Of a DNA stretch of 7,468 bases, positions 1-6,684 are shown piece after piece. Made by a program: the position numbers and the translations under genes. The notes under the pieces are model-generated. The model did no database searches and was not told the origin of the DNA. It worked only from the letters and a program-made list of their open reading frames with translations. The first letter of the stretch is position 1, and the number at the start of each line of letters is the position of its first letter. This stretch comes from Candidatus Rokuibacteriota bacterium (GTDB lineage Bacteria > Methylomirabilota > Methylomirabilia > Rokubacteriales > CSP1-6). The DNA lies in the NCBI GenBank assembly GCA_016179165.1, contig JACORX010000311.1, positions 1 to 7,468 of the forward strand, given 5' to 3'.

Positions 1-680
1 CCGCGGAACGGGATGATGCGCACCTCGGGGCGGATGCCCATGAGCCGCGCGACCTCGTCGGAGTAGAGCCCCGCGCAATTGACGAGGAAGCGGCTCTCGA
101 CCCCGCCCCGCGCCATCTCGAGCACGAGCCCCTGCCCCGTGCGGCGGATGGCCGTGACGCCCGCGCCCGTCATGATCTCGACGCCGCGGGTCTTCAGCAG
201 CTCGCCCATCTTCCCGGCGACCTGGACATAGTCCACGATGCCGGTTTCCGGCACGAGAAGCGCACGCACGGCCCGGCAGTGGGGCTCGTAGCCTTTGATC
301 TCCGGTCCTTCCAGCACCTTGAGCCCGCTGAGCCCGTTGGCCTCGCCGCGCTCGTGGATGCTCTGGAGCCTGCCGAGCTCGCTGGGGTCCGTCGCGACGA
401 TCAGCTTGCCGCAGGGCTCCCAGTGAATGCCGTGCTCGGTGCAGAAGGCCTTCATGAGCCGGGCGCCCTCGGCGCAGAGTCGCGCCTTGAGCGAGCCCGG
501 CTTGTAGTAGATGCCCGAGTGGATGACACCGCTGTTGTGCCCGGTCTGGTGCGCGGCAATCTTCGGCTCCTTGTCGAGGAGCACGAGGCGCGCGCGCGGG
601 TAGCGGTCCGTCAGGGCGATCGCGGTGGCGAGGCCGACGATGCCCCCGCCGATGATCGCGATGTCCGAGGCCTGAGTCAC
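1..680 (-). CDS. lhgO: L-2-hydroxyglutarate oxidase-type FAD-dependent oxidoreductase, C-terminus beyond window
   Basis: This is a DAO-superfamily flavoenzyme, most like LhgO/L2HGDH, which oxidises L-2-hydroxyglutarate to 2-oxoglutarate and passes electrons to the respiratory chain. About 226 codons are visible of a family length near 400. The FAD-binding Rossmann motif GGGIVG lies at residues 11-16, with an acidic residue (D36) at the end of the second strand. The segment HNSGVIHSGIYYKPGSLKA at about 48-66 is highly characteristic of the LhgO family, and the visible end (RIIPFR) also fits. The start is GTG at 680-678: it places the FAD motif at the usual distance from the N-terminus, and I see no other start upstream in frame. 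There is no clear Shine-Dalgarno sequence. The frame is clean, unlike the genes to its right. A different DAO-family substrate cannot be excluded. Confidence 0.88.
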   Translation of the reverse strand, partial: MTQASDIAIIGGGIVGLATAIALTDRYPRARLVLLDKEPKIAAHQTGHNSGVIHSGIYYKPGSLKARLCAEGARLMKAFCTEHGIHWEPCGKLIVATDPSELGRLQSIHERGEANGLSGLKVLEGPEIKGYEPHCRAVRALLVPETGIVDYVQVAGKMGELLKTRGVEIMTGAGVTAIRRTGQGLVLEMARGGVESRFLVNCAGLYSDEVARLMGIRPEVRIIPFR

Positions 681-693
681 GGGCGCCAGGATA

Positions 694-780
694 TCAGCCC
701 GCGACGCGTTTGGCCAGACGGCGCTCGCCTCGCTGGGTGTACCCGGCACGTTCCGGAAGCTTCTCACTGGCCTCTCTCAT
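694..780 (-). other. Possible small ORF or 3' remnant of a gene upstream of lhgO
   Basis: A 28-codon reading frame (ATG 780-778, stop TGA 696-694) ends 13 bases before the lhgO start, which is typical same-operon spacing. The peptide is strongly basic and charged (MREASEKLPERAGY at its start, then several RR/KR pairs). The frame stays open further upstream into the transposase remnant, so it may be the tail of a truncated gene rather than a complete small gene. A weak purine-rich stretch (ggaag) precedes the ATG. I do not recognise the peptide and assign no function. Confidence 0.2.
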
Positions 781-818
781 TCTTCCCACGCTCGCAGCGC
801 CCAGCCGGGGTATATGGC

Positions 819-2244
819 CTAACGCGTGATCTGCCGCAGGCACAGCCGCCCCTTCAGAAGCCGCACGTTCCGGTCGTTGAGAGCGTAGCGCACCGTGCGC
901 CCGTCGATCCGCTTCGCGCACTGTACAAACTGCGTCGCCGGGATATGCTTCCATCGCCCCTTCCGGTAGGTCAAAATGTCGAATCGGGCTTTGATGAGCT
1001 TCGCGAATAGCTTCGGGCTCCAGCCCCCGCGGTCGAACACCACCGTGACCCGGCGGCGCGGCCCCACCAGGGATCTGATCTCGGCGGCCAGTGCGGGCAG
1101 CATCTGGACCAACCCCTCGTTGAACTCAGCCGTCACCACGAATAAGGGATCCCCGTGCGTGTCGTTGATCCAGTAGTCTGTCGTCGCGGGCAAAGACATC
1201 CGCATCTGCGTGACGTGCGCCTTCGGTAGCCTGCGGTTGCCGTGGTAGACACGCACGTGTCCATCCAGATAGAGGAAGCCCAGGGCCCTCCCACGCCGTG
1301 CCACACGCCTTTGGGCGAGCGTGCGGCCGAAGACCTCGGCCCTCCCGTAGGCCGCCAGCCGGGTCAGCTTGCGTCGCAGCGTCTTGACCTCCGGCCCCCG
1401 GTCCAAGCCCAGCACCCGGCCCAGGTCCACGGGCGCGCGCTCCTTGAGCCCCTCCGGTCGCTTGATCCGCAGCAGCGCCATCAACAGCAACGCCATCATC
1501 GTCGTCCGCAGCCCGTAGAACGCCGGCCCGATGTGGCCGTACACCTCCTCCGCCACCGAGAAGATGCCACTGTGCGTCAGCGCCGGAACCGCCAGGAGCA
1601 CCCCCGCACGGGGGATACGGCGGCTGGGGGTGAAGATCGGCTCCGCGTCCTCCAGCTTGCCCAGCCGGGCCAGTAGTCGGTCGAGCAGGCGATACGTCGG
1701 GTCCGTGTCCAAACTCGGAGCTGACACGACACCGCCCCCGTCGTCCTGGACCGTACCGGCCACGCTGCTTGTCGTCGCAGGCTTGTCCACACGCGTCAAC
1801 CACTTGCTCACGGCGCTCTTGCTGACACCGAGCACGATGCGCGATATCCCGAACGACCACCCCTGCGTGCCGCAACGCCTTGGCGGTCCGCACCCATGGG
1901 CTGGGCGTAGACCGCGCGCCGTGCCGCGGGCCATCTGGCCGACCCAACGCGGACATCCCGCCCGTTTCGAAGCCTCGCTGGTAGCGTCGCAACGTCCGCG
2001 TCGAACACCCGAACGATCGAGCCACATCGTTCTGATCCGCATACCCGCACCGCACCAAGCTGACCATTGCGTAGGCTGCTGCCGTGCGGTCTCCTTCCAC
2101 CCAGTGATACATCGGAAGACCCGCGATATACACGACGCGGACCGTGCGCGCTATTTTCAACGAGCATCGTCCGTTGATCGGTATCGTCCCCGGGTTCGGC
2201 ACCGCCCTCACGTCTAACTCCGGCTGGTCGCTCGAATGCGTCAT
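819..2244 (-). pseudogene. Transposase remnant (HTH plus DDE-type), frameshifted and C-terminally truncated
   Basis: The ATG at 2244 opens a frame with IPINGRCSL at residues 21-29, EGDRTAAAYAMVSLV at 50-64 and a helix-turn-helix at about 66-91 (DVARSFGCSTRTLRRYQR). It is homologous as far as GVVVRDIA (codon 1842-1840). The homology then continues one base over, from codon 1838-1836, as IVLGVSKSAVSKWL. The second part holds likely catalytic acidic residues in YLDGH (D at 1265-1263) and VVFDRGGWS (D at 1034-1032), then LTYRKGR. It stops with TAG at 821-819 just after LRQITR. From memory of this transposase family, which is common in Rokubacteria-like genomes, the protein should run on for roughly 250-300 residues, including an RWRQENFFKY-type segment with the third acidic residue. 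Joined, about 474 residues are present. It is most probably dead. IS family assignment is uncertain. Confidence 0.85.
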
Positions 2245-2276
2245 CCGGACATGCTACGTGCCTCAGGCTGGACGCT

Positions 2277-2300
2277 AAAGCGGACAGGTTATCGTGGACA
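2277..2300 (+). repeat. 24-base direct repeat, copy 1
   Basis: The sequence starts AAAGCGGACAGG and ends TCGTGGACA, and it matches copy 2 at 23 of 24 positions (a single A/T difference at 2291). It lies 33 bases upstream of the transposase start codon. Repeated subterminal sites of this kind often bind transposase at an IS end, so the position fits such a role. That is inference: no matching inverted copy was found at the other side of the transposase remnant. Confidence 0.75.
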
Positions 2301-2356
2301 CGCAGGTGCCCTATCCCGCGCATGATTGCGACGAGGAATGTCTCGCACCATCCCAA

Positions 2357-2380
2357 AAAGCGGACAGGTTTTCGTGGACA
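2357..2380 (+). repeat. 24-base direct repeat, copy 2
   Basis: This is the second copy of the 24-base repeat, starting exactly 80 bases after copy 1 in the same orientation. The 56 bases between the copies show no similarity to the repeat. The last nine bases (TCGTGGACA, 2372-2380) also form the left arm of the palindrome at 2372-2400. An array of only two copies with this spacing is not a CRISPR. Confidence 0.75.
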
Positions 2381-2400
2381 AGCCATGGCCATGTCCACGA
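2372..2400. repeat. Inverted repeat with 9-base arms
   Basis: TCGTGGACA (2372-2380) and TGTCCACGA (2392-2400) are perfect reverse complements around an 11-base centre that contains the smaller palindrome GCCATGGC. The right arm plus one base (2392-2401) is also the exact reverse complement of 2291-2300 in repeat copy 1. The strip therefore contains two direct copies and one partial inverted copy of the same motif. This may be two element ends lying close together, or a protein-binding dyad. It lies 29 bases from the truncated end of the glycosyltransferase. Confidence 0.6.
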
Positions 2401-2428
2401 TCTTCTCCGTCGGGCGTGCCCGGCTATG

Positions 2429-3334
2429 TCAGGAGGTCTGGATTCTGAGCAGCCGTTCCTGCGGGAGGGCGCCGGCCAGTGTCACGGCGCGGCCGAGACC
2501 GAGGCTGTCGATCTGCCGGGTCAGCGCCGCGCCCTCGGGGCCGTCGCCCACGACGACGCAGCGGAAGGCGACGCCACGATCCCGGAGCGCCGCGCACGCA
2601 TCGACCAGATGTCGGAAGCCCTTCTTCTCCACCAGCCGCCCGACGGCGAGCACCAGCTCGGGGTCAGGGGAAGCGGCGGGATCGGGCGCCAGGCGCTCCA
2701 GATCGAGCCCGTTGTAGAGCCGGGCGATCTTCGCCGCCCGCCCTGCGCCGAACCGTTGCTTGAGGTACCGAAGGTTGTAGTCGGACACGGTCACGACGAA
2801 CCGCGCGTCGCGGATCTTCCTGGCGAGGGCGGCGTGATCGACGCTGGCGTGGAAGATGTCCTTGGCATGCGCGGTGAACGAGTAGGGGATGTCGGACACC
2901 CGGCTCGCGATCCGCGCGACCGTCGTCGCCCCGGTGGCGAAGTGGGCGTGCAGGTGCGTGATGCCGCGGCCCCGCGCCAGCGTCGCAAGCGCCACGGCCT
3001 TGATGGCGAGGACCGCCTCGGCGGCGGCGGGCAAGAGATCGGCCAGGGACCGCTCGGGACCCATCTGCCGCCCGTCGCCCTCGCGGAATGCCCAGCTTTC
3101 GAGCGCGGCCCGGCCCGGCAGATACGTCACCGGCGCGCGCAGGGCGGACACGAGTTGATGGCGAAGCTCCTGCCGAAGCTCCTTGAGGGAGAAGATCTCG
3201 ACGGCCAGGCCCTGGCGTTCCAGGGCGAGCACCTCGTTGACGATGAACGTCTCGGACAGCCGGGGGAAGCGCTTGACGACGTACCCGATCTTCGGGGCGC
3301 CGGTGGACGGGGTCGCGATCGCTCGCAAGGCCAT
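2429..3334 (-). pseudogene. GT4-family glycosyltransferase, truncated at the C-terminus
   Basis: This is a GT-B fold glycosyltransferase of the GT4 group, most like the colanic acid/exopolysaccharide transferases that work on the cytoplasmic side of the membrane. The N-terminal domain shows KRFPRLSETFIVNEV (21-35), HLHAHFATGATTVA (127-140) and the linker YNGLDLERL (207-215). The donor-binding domain starts with AVGRLVEKKGF (230-240) and VVGDGPEGAAL (261-271). Homology ends at LPQERLLRI, with a stop TGA at 2431-2429 after 301 residues. The family is usually near 400 and needs the later E-x7-E nucleotide-sugar site, which is absent, so activity is unlikely. The ATG at 3334 lies three bases after the permease stop (3340-3338), so the gene was the next member of the macAB operon. 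The break abuts the repeat strip of the mobile-element block. Confidence 0.85.
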
Positions 3335-3337
3335 GGC

Positions 3338-4569
3338 TCACTCGTACCGCAGCGCGTCGATGGGATTGAGGCGCGCGGCCTTTCGGGCCGGATAGAAACC
3401 GAAGAAGACACCCACGATGCCGGCGAAGCCGACTGCGAGCCGATCACGTCCGGTTGGATCACCGTGCTCCAGCCGGCGAAGTGCCCGATGGCGAACGACG
3501 CCCCGAGGCCCAGGGCCGCGCCCAGGCCGCCGCCGAGGAGCGACAGCGTGACCGCCTCCAGCAGGAACTGGGTCAGGATGTCGCGACCCCGGGCGCCGAC
3601 CGCCATGCGCAGGCCGATCTCCCGCGTCCGCTCGATCACCGAGACCAGCATGATGTTCATGATGCCGATGCCTCCCACCACCAGAGACACCGAGGCGATC
3701 GCAGCCAGCAGCAGCGTCAGCACCCGGGACGACTCCTCCTGTGCCTCGAGCACGTCCGCGAGGTTCCGGAGCCAGAAGTCGTCCTCCTCGTTCGGCTTGA
3801 GGCGGTGGCGCTGTCGGAGGAGCTGCCGCATCTGCTCCTCCGCCTCCGTCATGTCGCCGGCTTCCCCTACCTTGACCGTGATCGCGTGCACCGCCCCCGG
3901 ATTGCTCCGGCTCGTGCCCAGCACCTTCTGCTTGGCGGTGGTGATCGGCACGAGGATCACGTCGTCCTGGTCCTGGCCGGAGTTCGACTGCCCCTTGGGT
4001 TCGAGCTCGCCCACCACGGTGAACGGCACCTTGTTGACGCGGATGATCTGGCCCACGGGGTCGGCGCCGGCGAAGAGGGTCTGCGCGACGCTCTGGCCGA
4101 CCAGCGCCACCTTGGCCGCGCCATCCTCCTCCTCCTTGGAGAACAGCTTGCCGGCGGTCACGTCCCAGTCGCGCGCCTCGAAGTACTGGAGCGTCACCCC
4201 GTAGACGGTCGTGCCCCAGTTGAGATTGCCGTACTCGACCTGCAACGACCCGCGCACCATGGGCGCCGCGGCGACCGCGCCGGGCACTTCCTTCTCGATG
4301 GCGCGGGCGTCATCCTCGGTGATGGTCAGGCGCGTGCCGCGGCCGAGCCGGGCGCCTCCCTGGGTAGCCGCGGCCGAGCGGACCATGATCACGTTGGCGC
4401 CCAGGCTCTGGATCTGCTCCGCCACCCGCGCCTGCGCGCCGGCGCCGACGGCGACCATGGCGATGACCGCGCCCACGCCGATGATGACGCCCAGCATGGT
4501 CAGGAGCGTCCGCAGCAGATTGACGCGGAGCGCGTGAAGCGCGCTCTGGGCGATGAGCCAGGGGTTCAT
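3338..4569 (-). CDS. macB: MacB-type ABC transporter permease, frameshifted near its C-terminus
   Basis: This inner-membrane permease of the MacB/FtsX type would couple ATP hydrolysis to substrate transfer from the periplasm through an adaptor and an outer-membrane channel. Membrane segments appear at about residues 21-43, 284-308 and 334-362, with a large periplasmic domain between the first two (about 50-275) and the signature VGGIGIMNIMLVSVIERTRE at 298-317. Residues 1-376 are in frame. After QPDVI (codon 3444-3442) one base is missing, and the rest resumes from 3439 as LAVGFAGIVGVFFGFYPARK, then AARLNPIDALRYE and TGA at 3340-3338. That gives about 410 residues, normal for the family. Uncorrected, the frame skips the fourth membrane segment and runs through the glycosyltransferase to 3127. 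The start ATG overlaps the ATPase stop (ATGA). The frameshift may be a real lesion or an assembly error. Confidence 0.87.
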
Positions 4570-5326
4570 GCCGCGGCCTCCGGCTCCGCGGGCCGCGTCC
4601 CGAGCAGGTTTCTGGCGTCGACGGCCGCACCCCGGGCCTCGTCGCGCACGAGTCGACCATCGCGGAAGCCGAGCACGCGGCCGGTGAAGCGGGCGATGTC
4701 CTCATCGTGGGTGACGATGACCACCGTGATGCCGCCGCGGTTCAGCTCCTGGAGCTGTGCCATCACCTCGATGCTCGTGCGCGTGTCGAGATTGCCCGTC
4801 GGCTCGTCGGCCAGGACCACGACGGGGTCGTTGACGAGCGCGCGGGCGATGGCGACCCGCTGCTGCTGCCCGCCGGAGAGCTGGGCCGGGTGATGGTCCT
4901 CGCGGTCGGCGAGACCGACCAGGTGGAGCTTGGCGCGCGCCTGCTCCCGCCGCTCGCCGGAAGACCGGCTGGTGTAGAGCATGGGCAGCGCCACGTTGTC
5001 CAGCGCGCTGCGCCGGGCCAGGAGGTTGAAGCCCTGGAAGACGAAGCCGATCTTGCGGTTGCGGATCCCCGCCAGCTCGTCGCGCGAGAGGCCGGACACG
5101 TCGCGGCCCTCGAGGAGATACTGGCCGGCGGTGGCCCGGTCGAGGCAGCCCACCAGGTTCATGAAGGTGGACTTCCCGGAGCCGGACGGCCCCATGACGG
5201 CCACGAGCTCACCCGCCTCGATCCGCACCGAGACGCCGCGCAGCGCGTGCACCACGTGGGTGCCGACCCGGTAGTCCTTGCTCAGATCCCCACCTCGATG
5301 ACCGCGGTCGCCCCGCCCCTCGCCAT
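4566..5326 (-). CDS. macB: MacB-type ABC transporter ATP-binding protein, frameshifted near its N-terminus
   Basis: This is the ATPase subunit of a LolD/MacB-type exporter, here a separate polypeptide from its permease. Numbered from GTG 5255, it shows Walker A GPSGSGKST (22-30), Q-loop VFQGFNLL (73-80), signature LSGGQQQR (126-133), Walker B with VVVLADEPTGNLD (145-157) and H-loop H183. The conserved N-terminus lies upstream of that GTG: ATG 5326 reads MARGGATAVIEV, then one base is missing near 5289-5291, then DLSKDYRVGTHV leads into VVHALRG. ATG 5326, 17 bases after the adaptor stop, is therefore the likely original start, giving about 254 residues. Starting at GTG 5255 would lose the A-loop tyrosine of SKDY that stacks on ATP. 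The missing base borders a run of four Gs, so a homopolymer sequencing error is possible. The gene overlaps the permease start by four bases. Confidence 0.88.
4577..4581 (-). promoter_or_regulatory. Ribosome binding site for the macB-type permease
   Basis: On the minus strand GGAGG lies seven bases before the ATG at 4569, inside the 3' end of the ATPase gene. Together with the ATGA stop/start overlap it supports this start and implies translational coupling of the two subunits. Confidence 0.65.
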
Positions 5327-5343
5327 GTCGCGGGCGCCCCGGT

Positions 5344-6468
5344 TCAGAACTTCGCCTGCGCGCCGCGCTGGCCGGCTCGGGCGGGTCGCCGGTCGGCGAG
5401 CCCGATCACGAGCTCCTGCCCCTCGCGAAGATCGCCGGCGAGGACCTCGGTGGCGCTGCCGTCGCTGATGCCGAGCTGGACAGTCACCGGCCGGGGATCG
5501 CCGCCGGGGGCGAGCACGTGCACGCGCCCCGCCACACCACCGGCGGCGCCGTCTCGGCCCGCCGGGCGCTGGGCCGCCCACTGGTCGTAGCGCACCCGCT
5601 GATCGGCGATGAGCAGCTCGCGGATGCGCCGGTCGGCGTCCTCGCGCACCTCCTCGCGCCGGGCCCGGCGCCCCGCCCGCTCGGCCTTGGACAGCTCCTC
5701 GCCGCCCGGGAGCGCTTCGAGCTTGTCGCGCCGTTCGCGGACGATGCGCTCGAGCGCGCCCCGCTGGTCCGCGCCGAGCCCGAGGTCCTGGGCCAGCCGT
5801 GCCCATTTCTCGTCGCCCGTGCCCTCTGCCGTTCCGCCGCTCCGGTCGCCGGCTGGGCCGTCGGGCCGGTTCGTCCTCGCGGCATCACCGTCGCCTCCGC
5901 CCAACCGCACGCGCAGCGCGGCATTGGGCACCTTCAGGACACCGGCCTTCTCGGCGGTGACGACCCGGACATTGGCAGTCATGCCCGGCAGCAGCTTGAG
6001 CTCCGGGTTCTGCGCGGACACCACGACGTTGTAGCTGACCACGCCCTGACTCACCTGGGGGGCGCGGCGGATCTGCACCACCTCGCCCTGGAACGTCTTC
6101 CCGGGGAAGGCGTCCACGGTGAACGTGGCGTGCTGGCCAACCTGGAGGCGCCCTATATCGGCCTCGAGAACATCGGTCTCGACCTGCATGCGCGATAGGT
6201 CCTGGGCGATCGTGAACAGCGTGGGCGCCTGCAGGCTCACGGCCACCGTCTGCCCGACGTCCACGCTTCGCGACACGACGATACCGGCGACCGGCGCACG
6301 GATCACCGTATTGTTCAGGTCAACCTGCGCCTGGGCGAGAGCCGCCCGTCGCTGCTCGACCGCCGCGATGGCGGACTGGAGCTGGGCCTGAACGGCTTCA
6401 ACTCGGCGACGACCCGATGGGAGGAACCTGCCAGCGCCACCACCACCATCGACGCTCCCGGCAGTCAT
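5344..6468 (-). pseudogene. macA: MacA-type periplasmic adaptor, N-terminally truncated, with helical insert
   Basis: This membrane-fusion protein would link MacB to a TolC-like channel. Homology starts only at about residue 23 of the open frame (near 6402), in the second arm of the coiled-coil hairpin (VEAVQAQLQSAIAAVEQRR). It continues with the second half of the lipoyl domain (TVIRAPVAGIVVSRSVDVGQ, 54-73), the beta-barrel (about 95-180) and the membrane-proximal domain (about 315-356). The signal or anchor segment, the first lipoyl half and the first hairpin helix, roughly 150-180 residues, are missing and cannot fit because dppB starts at 6685 on the other strand. Residues 1-22 (GGGGAGRFLPSG and similar) look like junction sequence. 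Residues about 221-302 form a charged helical insert (DLGLGADQRGALERIV to LLIADQRVRYDQW) that resembles LTxxQ/Spy-CpxP sequences. The stop TGA at 5346-5344 lies 17 bases before the ATPase ATG. Confidence 0.83.
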
Positions 6469-6470
6469 GG

Positions 6471-6493
6471 CCCGCCGTTAGACCGACGGCGGG
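6471..6493. repeat. GC-rich hairpin beside the macA breakpoint
   Basis: CCCGCCGT (6471-6478) and ACGGCGGG (6486-6493) form a perfect 8-base stem with a 7-base loop. No T-run follows on either strand, so it is not a canonical intrinsic terminator. It lies just upstream of the truncated adaptor frame, within the divergent gap before dppB. It may be a terminator-like stem left from lost neighbouring sequence or an element end, and its role is unknown. Confidence 0.45.
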
Positions 6494-6586
6494 CGCGGAG
6501 CAGTCCGGGTGGCGATCTGTCGGAGCGTGTGGTCCGCGCGGCACAGCGCGCGAAGGGTCGAGTCTTGGCGCACACGGGCGCCGCCC

Positions 6587-6615
6587 TTTCGGCGGTCCCG
6601 CCCCCGTGGTAAGCT
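6587..6615 (+). promoter_or_regulatory. Weak candidate promoter upstream of dppB
   Basis: TAAGCT at 6610-6615 could serve as a -10 box, with TTTCGG at 6587-6592 as a poor -35 box at 17-base spacing. It lies about 70 bases before the dppB start, in a 216-base gap (6469-6684) that holds no gene I can support. The match is weak and rests on position as much as on sequence. Confidence 0.25.
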
Positions 6616-6674
6616 CCCGCCCAAGTCGCAGCCCCGCCGACGGCGAGGGCGAGTCGAGTTGGGGGCGCCAGACC

Positions 6675-6682
6675 GGAGGAGG
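6675..6682 (+). promoter_or_regulatory. Strong ribosome binding site for dppB
   Basis: GGAGGAGG precedes the ATG at 6685, the first GGAGG being five bases away. It fixes the start of the permease gene. Confidence 0.8.
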
Positions 6683-6684
6683 AT

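Larger units (their letters stand above)
820..2440. mobile_element. Decayed insertion-sequence region, ends not firmly defined
   Basis: The block comprises the transposase remnant and the repeat-bearing strip upstream of it. The left limit is inferred from the transposase ending abruptly near 820. The right limit is inferred from the glycosyltransferase losing homology near 2443. I searched by eye for terminal inverted repeats and target-site duplications between 690-830 and 2245-2450 and found none that match convincingly. This suggests that the left end of the element was deleted, or that the block is the product of a rearrangement rather than a simple insertion. Confidence 0.45.

Noticed and set aside
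279..1010. Plus-strand open frame over lhgO and the transposase end
   Set aside because: It crosses two unrelated minus-strand genes and has no motif.
2277..2380. Two repeats with a 56-base spacer as a mini CRISPR array
   Set aside because: There are only two copies, the spacer is too long, no cas genes are present and the setting is a transposon remnant.
690..2450. Terminal inverted repeats or target-site duplication bounding the IS
   Set aside because: The 24-base motif and its inverted form were looked for near the left end by eye and not found, and the sequences at the two edges share no convincing short duplication.
3127..3337. C-terminal extension fusing the permease frame into the glycosyltransferase
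   Set aside because: This tail exists only because of the one-base shift near 3440. The shifted frame restores the normal family ending, so the extension is not a real fusion domain.
2294..4204. Long plus-strand open frame of 636 codons
   Set aside because: It lies antisense to the glycosyltransferase and permease, whose minus-strand products have clear family motifs. Its product is rich in Arg/Pro/Ser with no recognisable domain, as expected from GC-rich shadow frames.
3454..4893. Plus-strand open frame of 479 codons across the permease and ATPase
   Set aside because: It is antisense to two well-supported transporter genes, and its composition (repeated Asp/His/Arg/Gly) is typical of a reverse-strand artefact.
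6471..6493. Intrinsic transcription terminator
   Set aside because: The stem is strong, but no T-run follows on either strand, so it is listed only as a hairpin.
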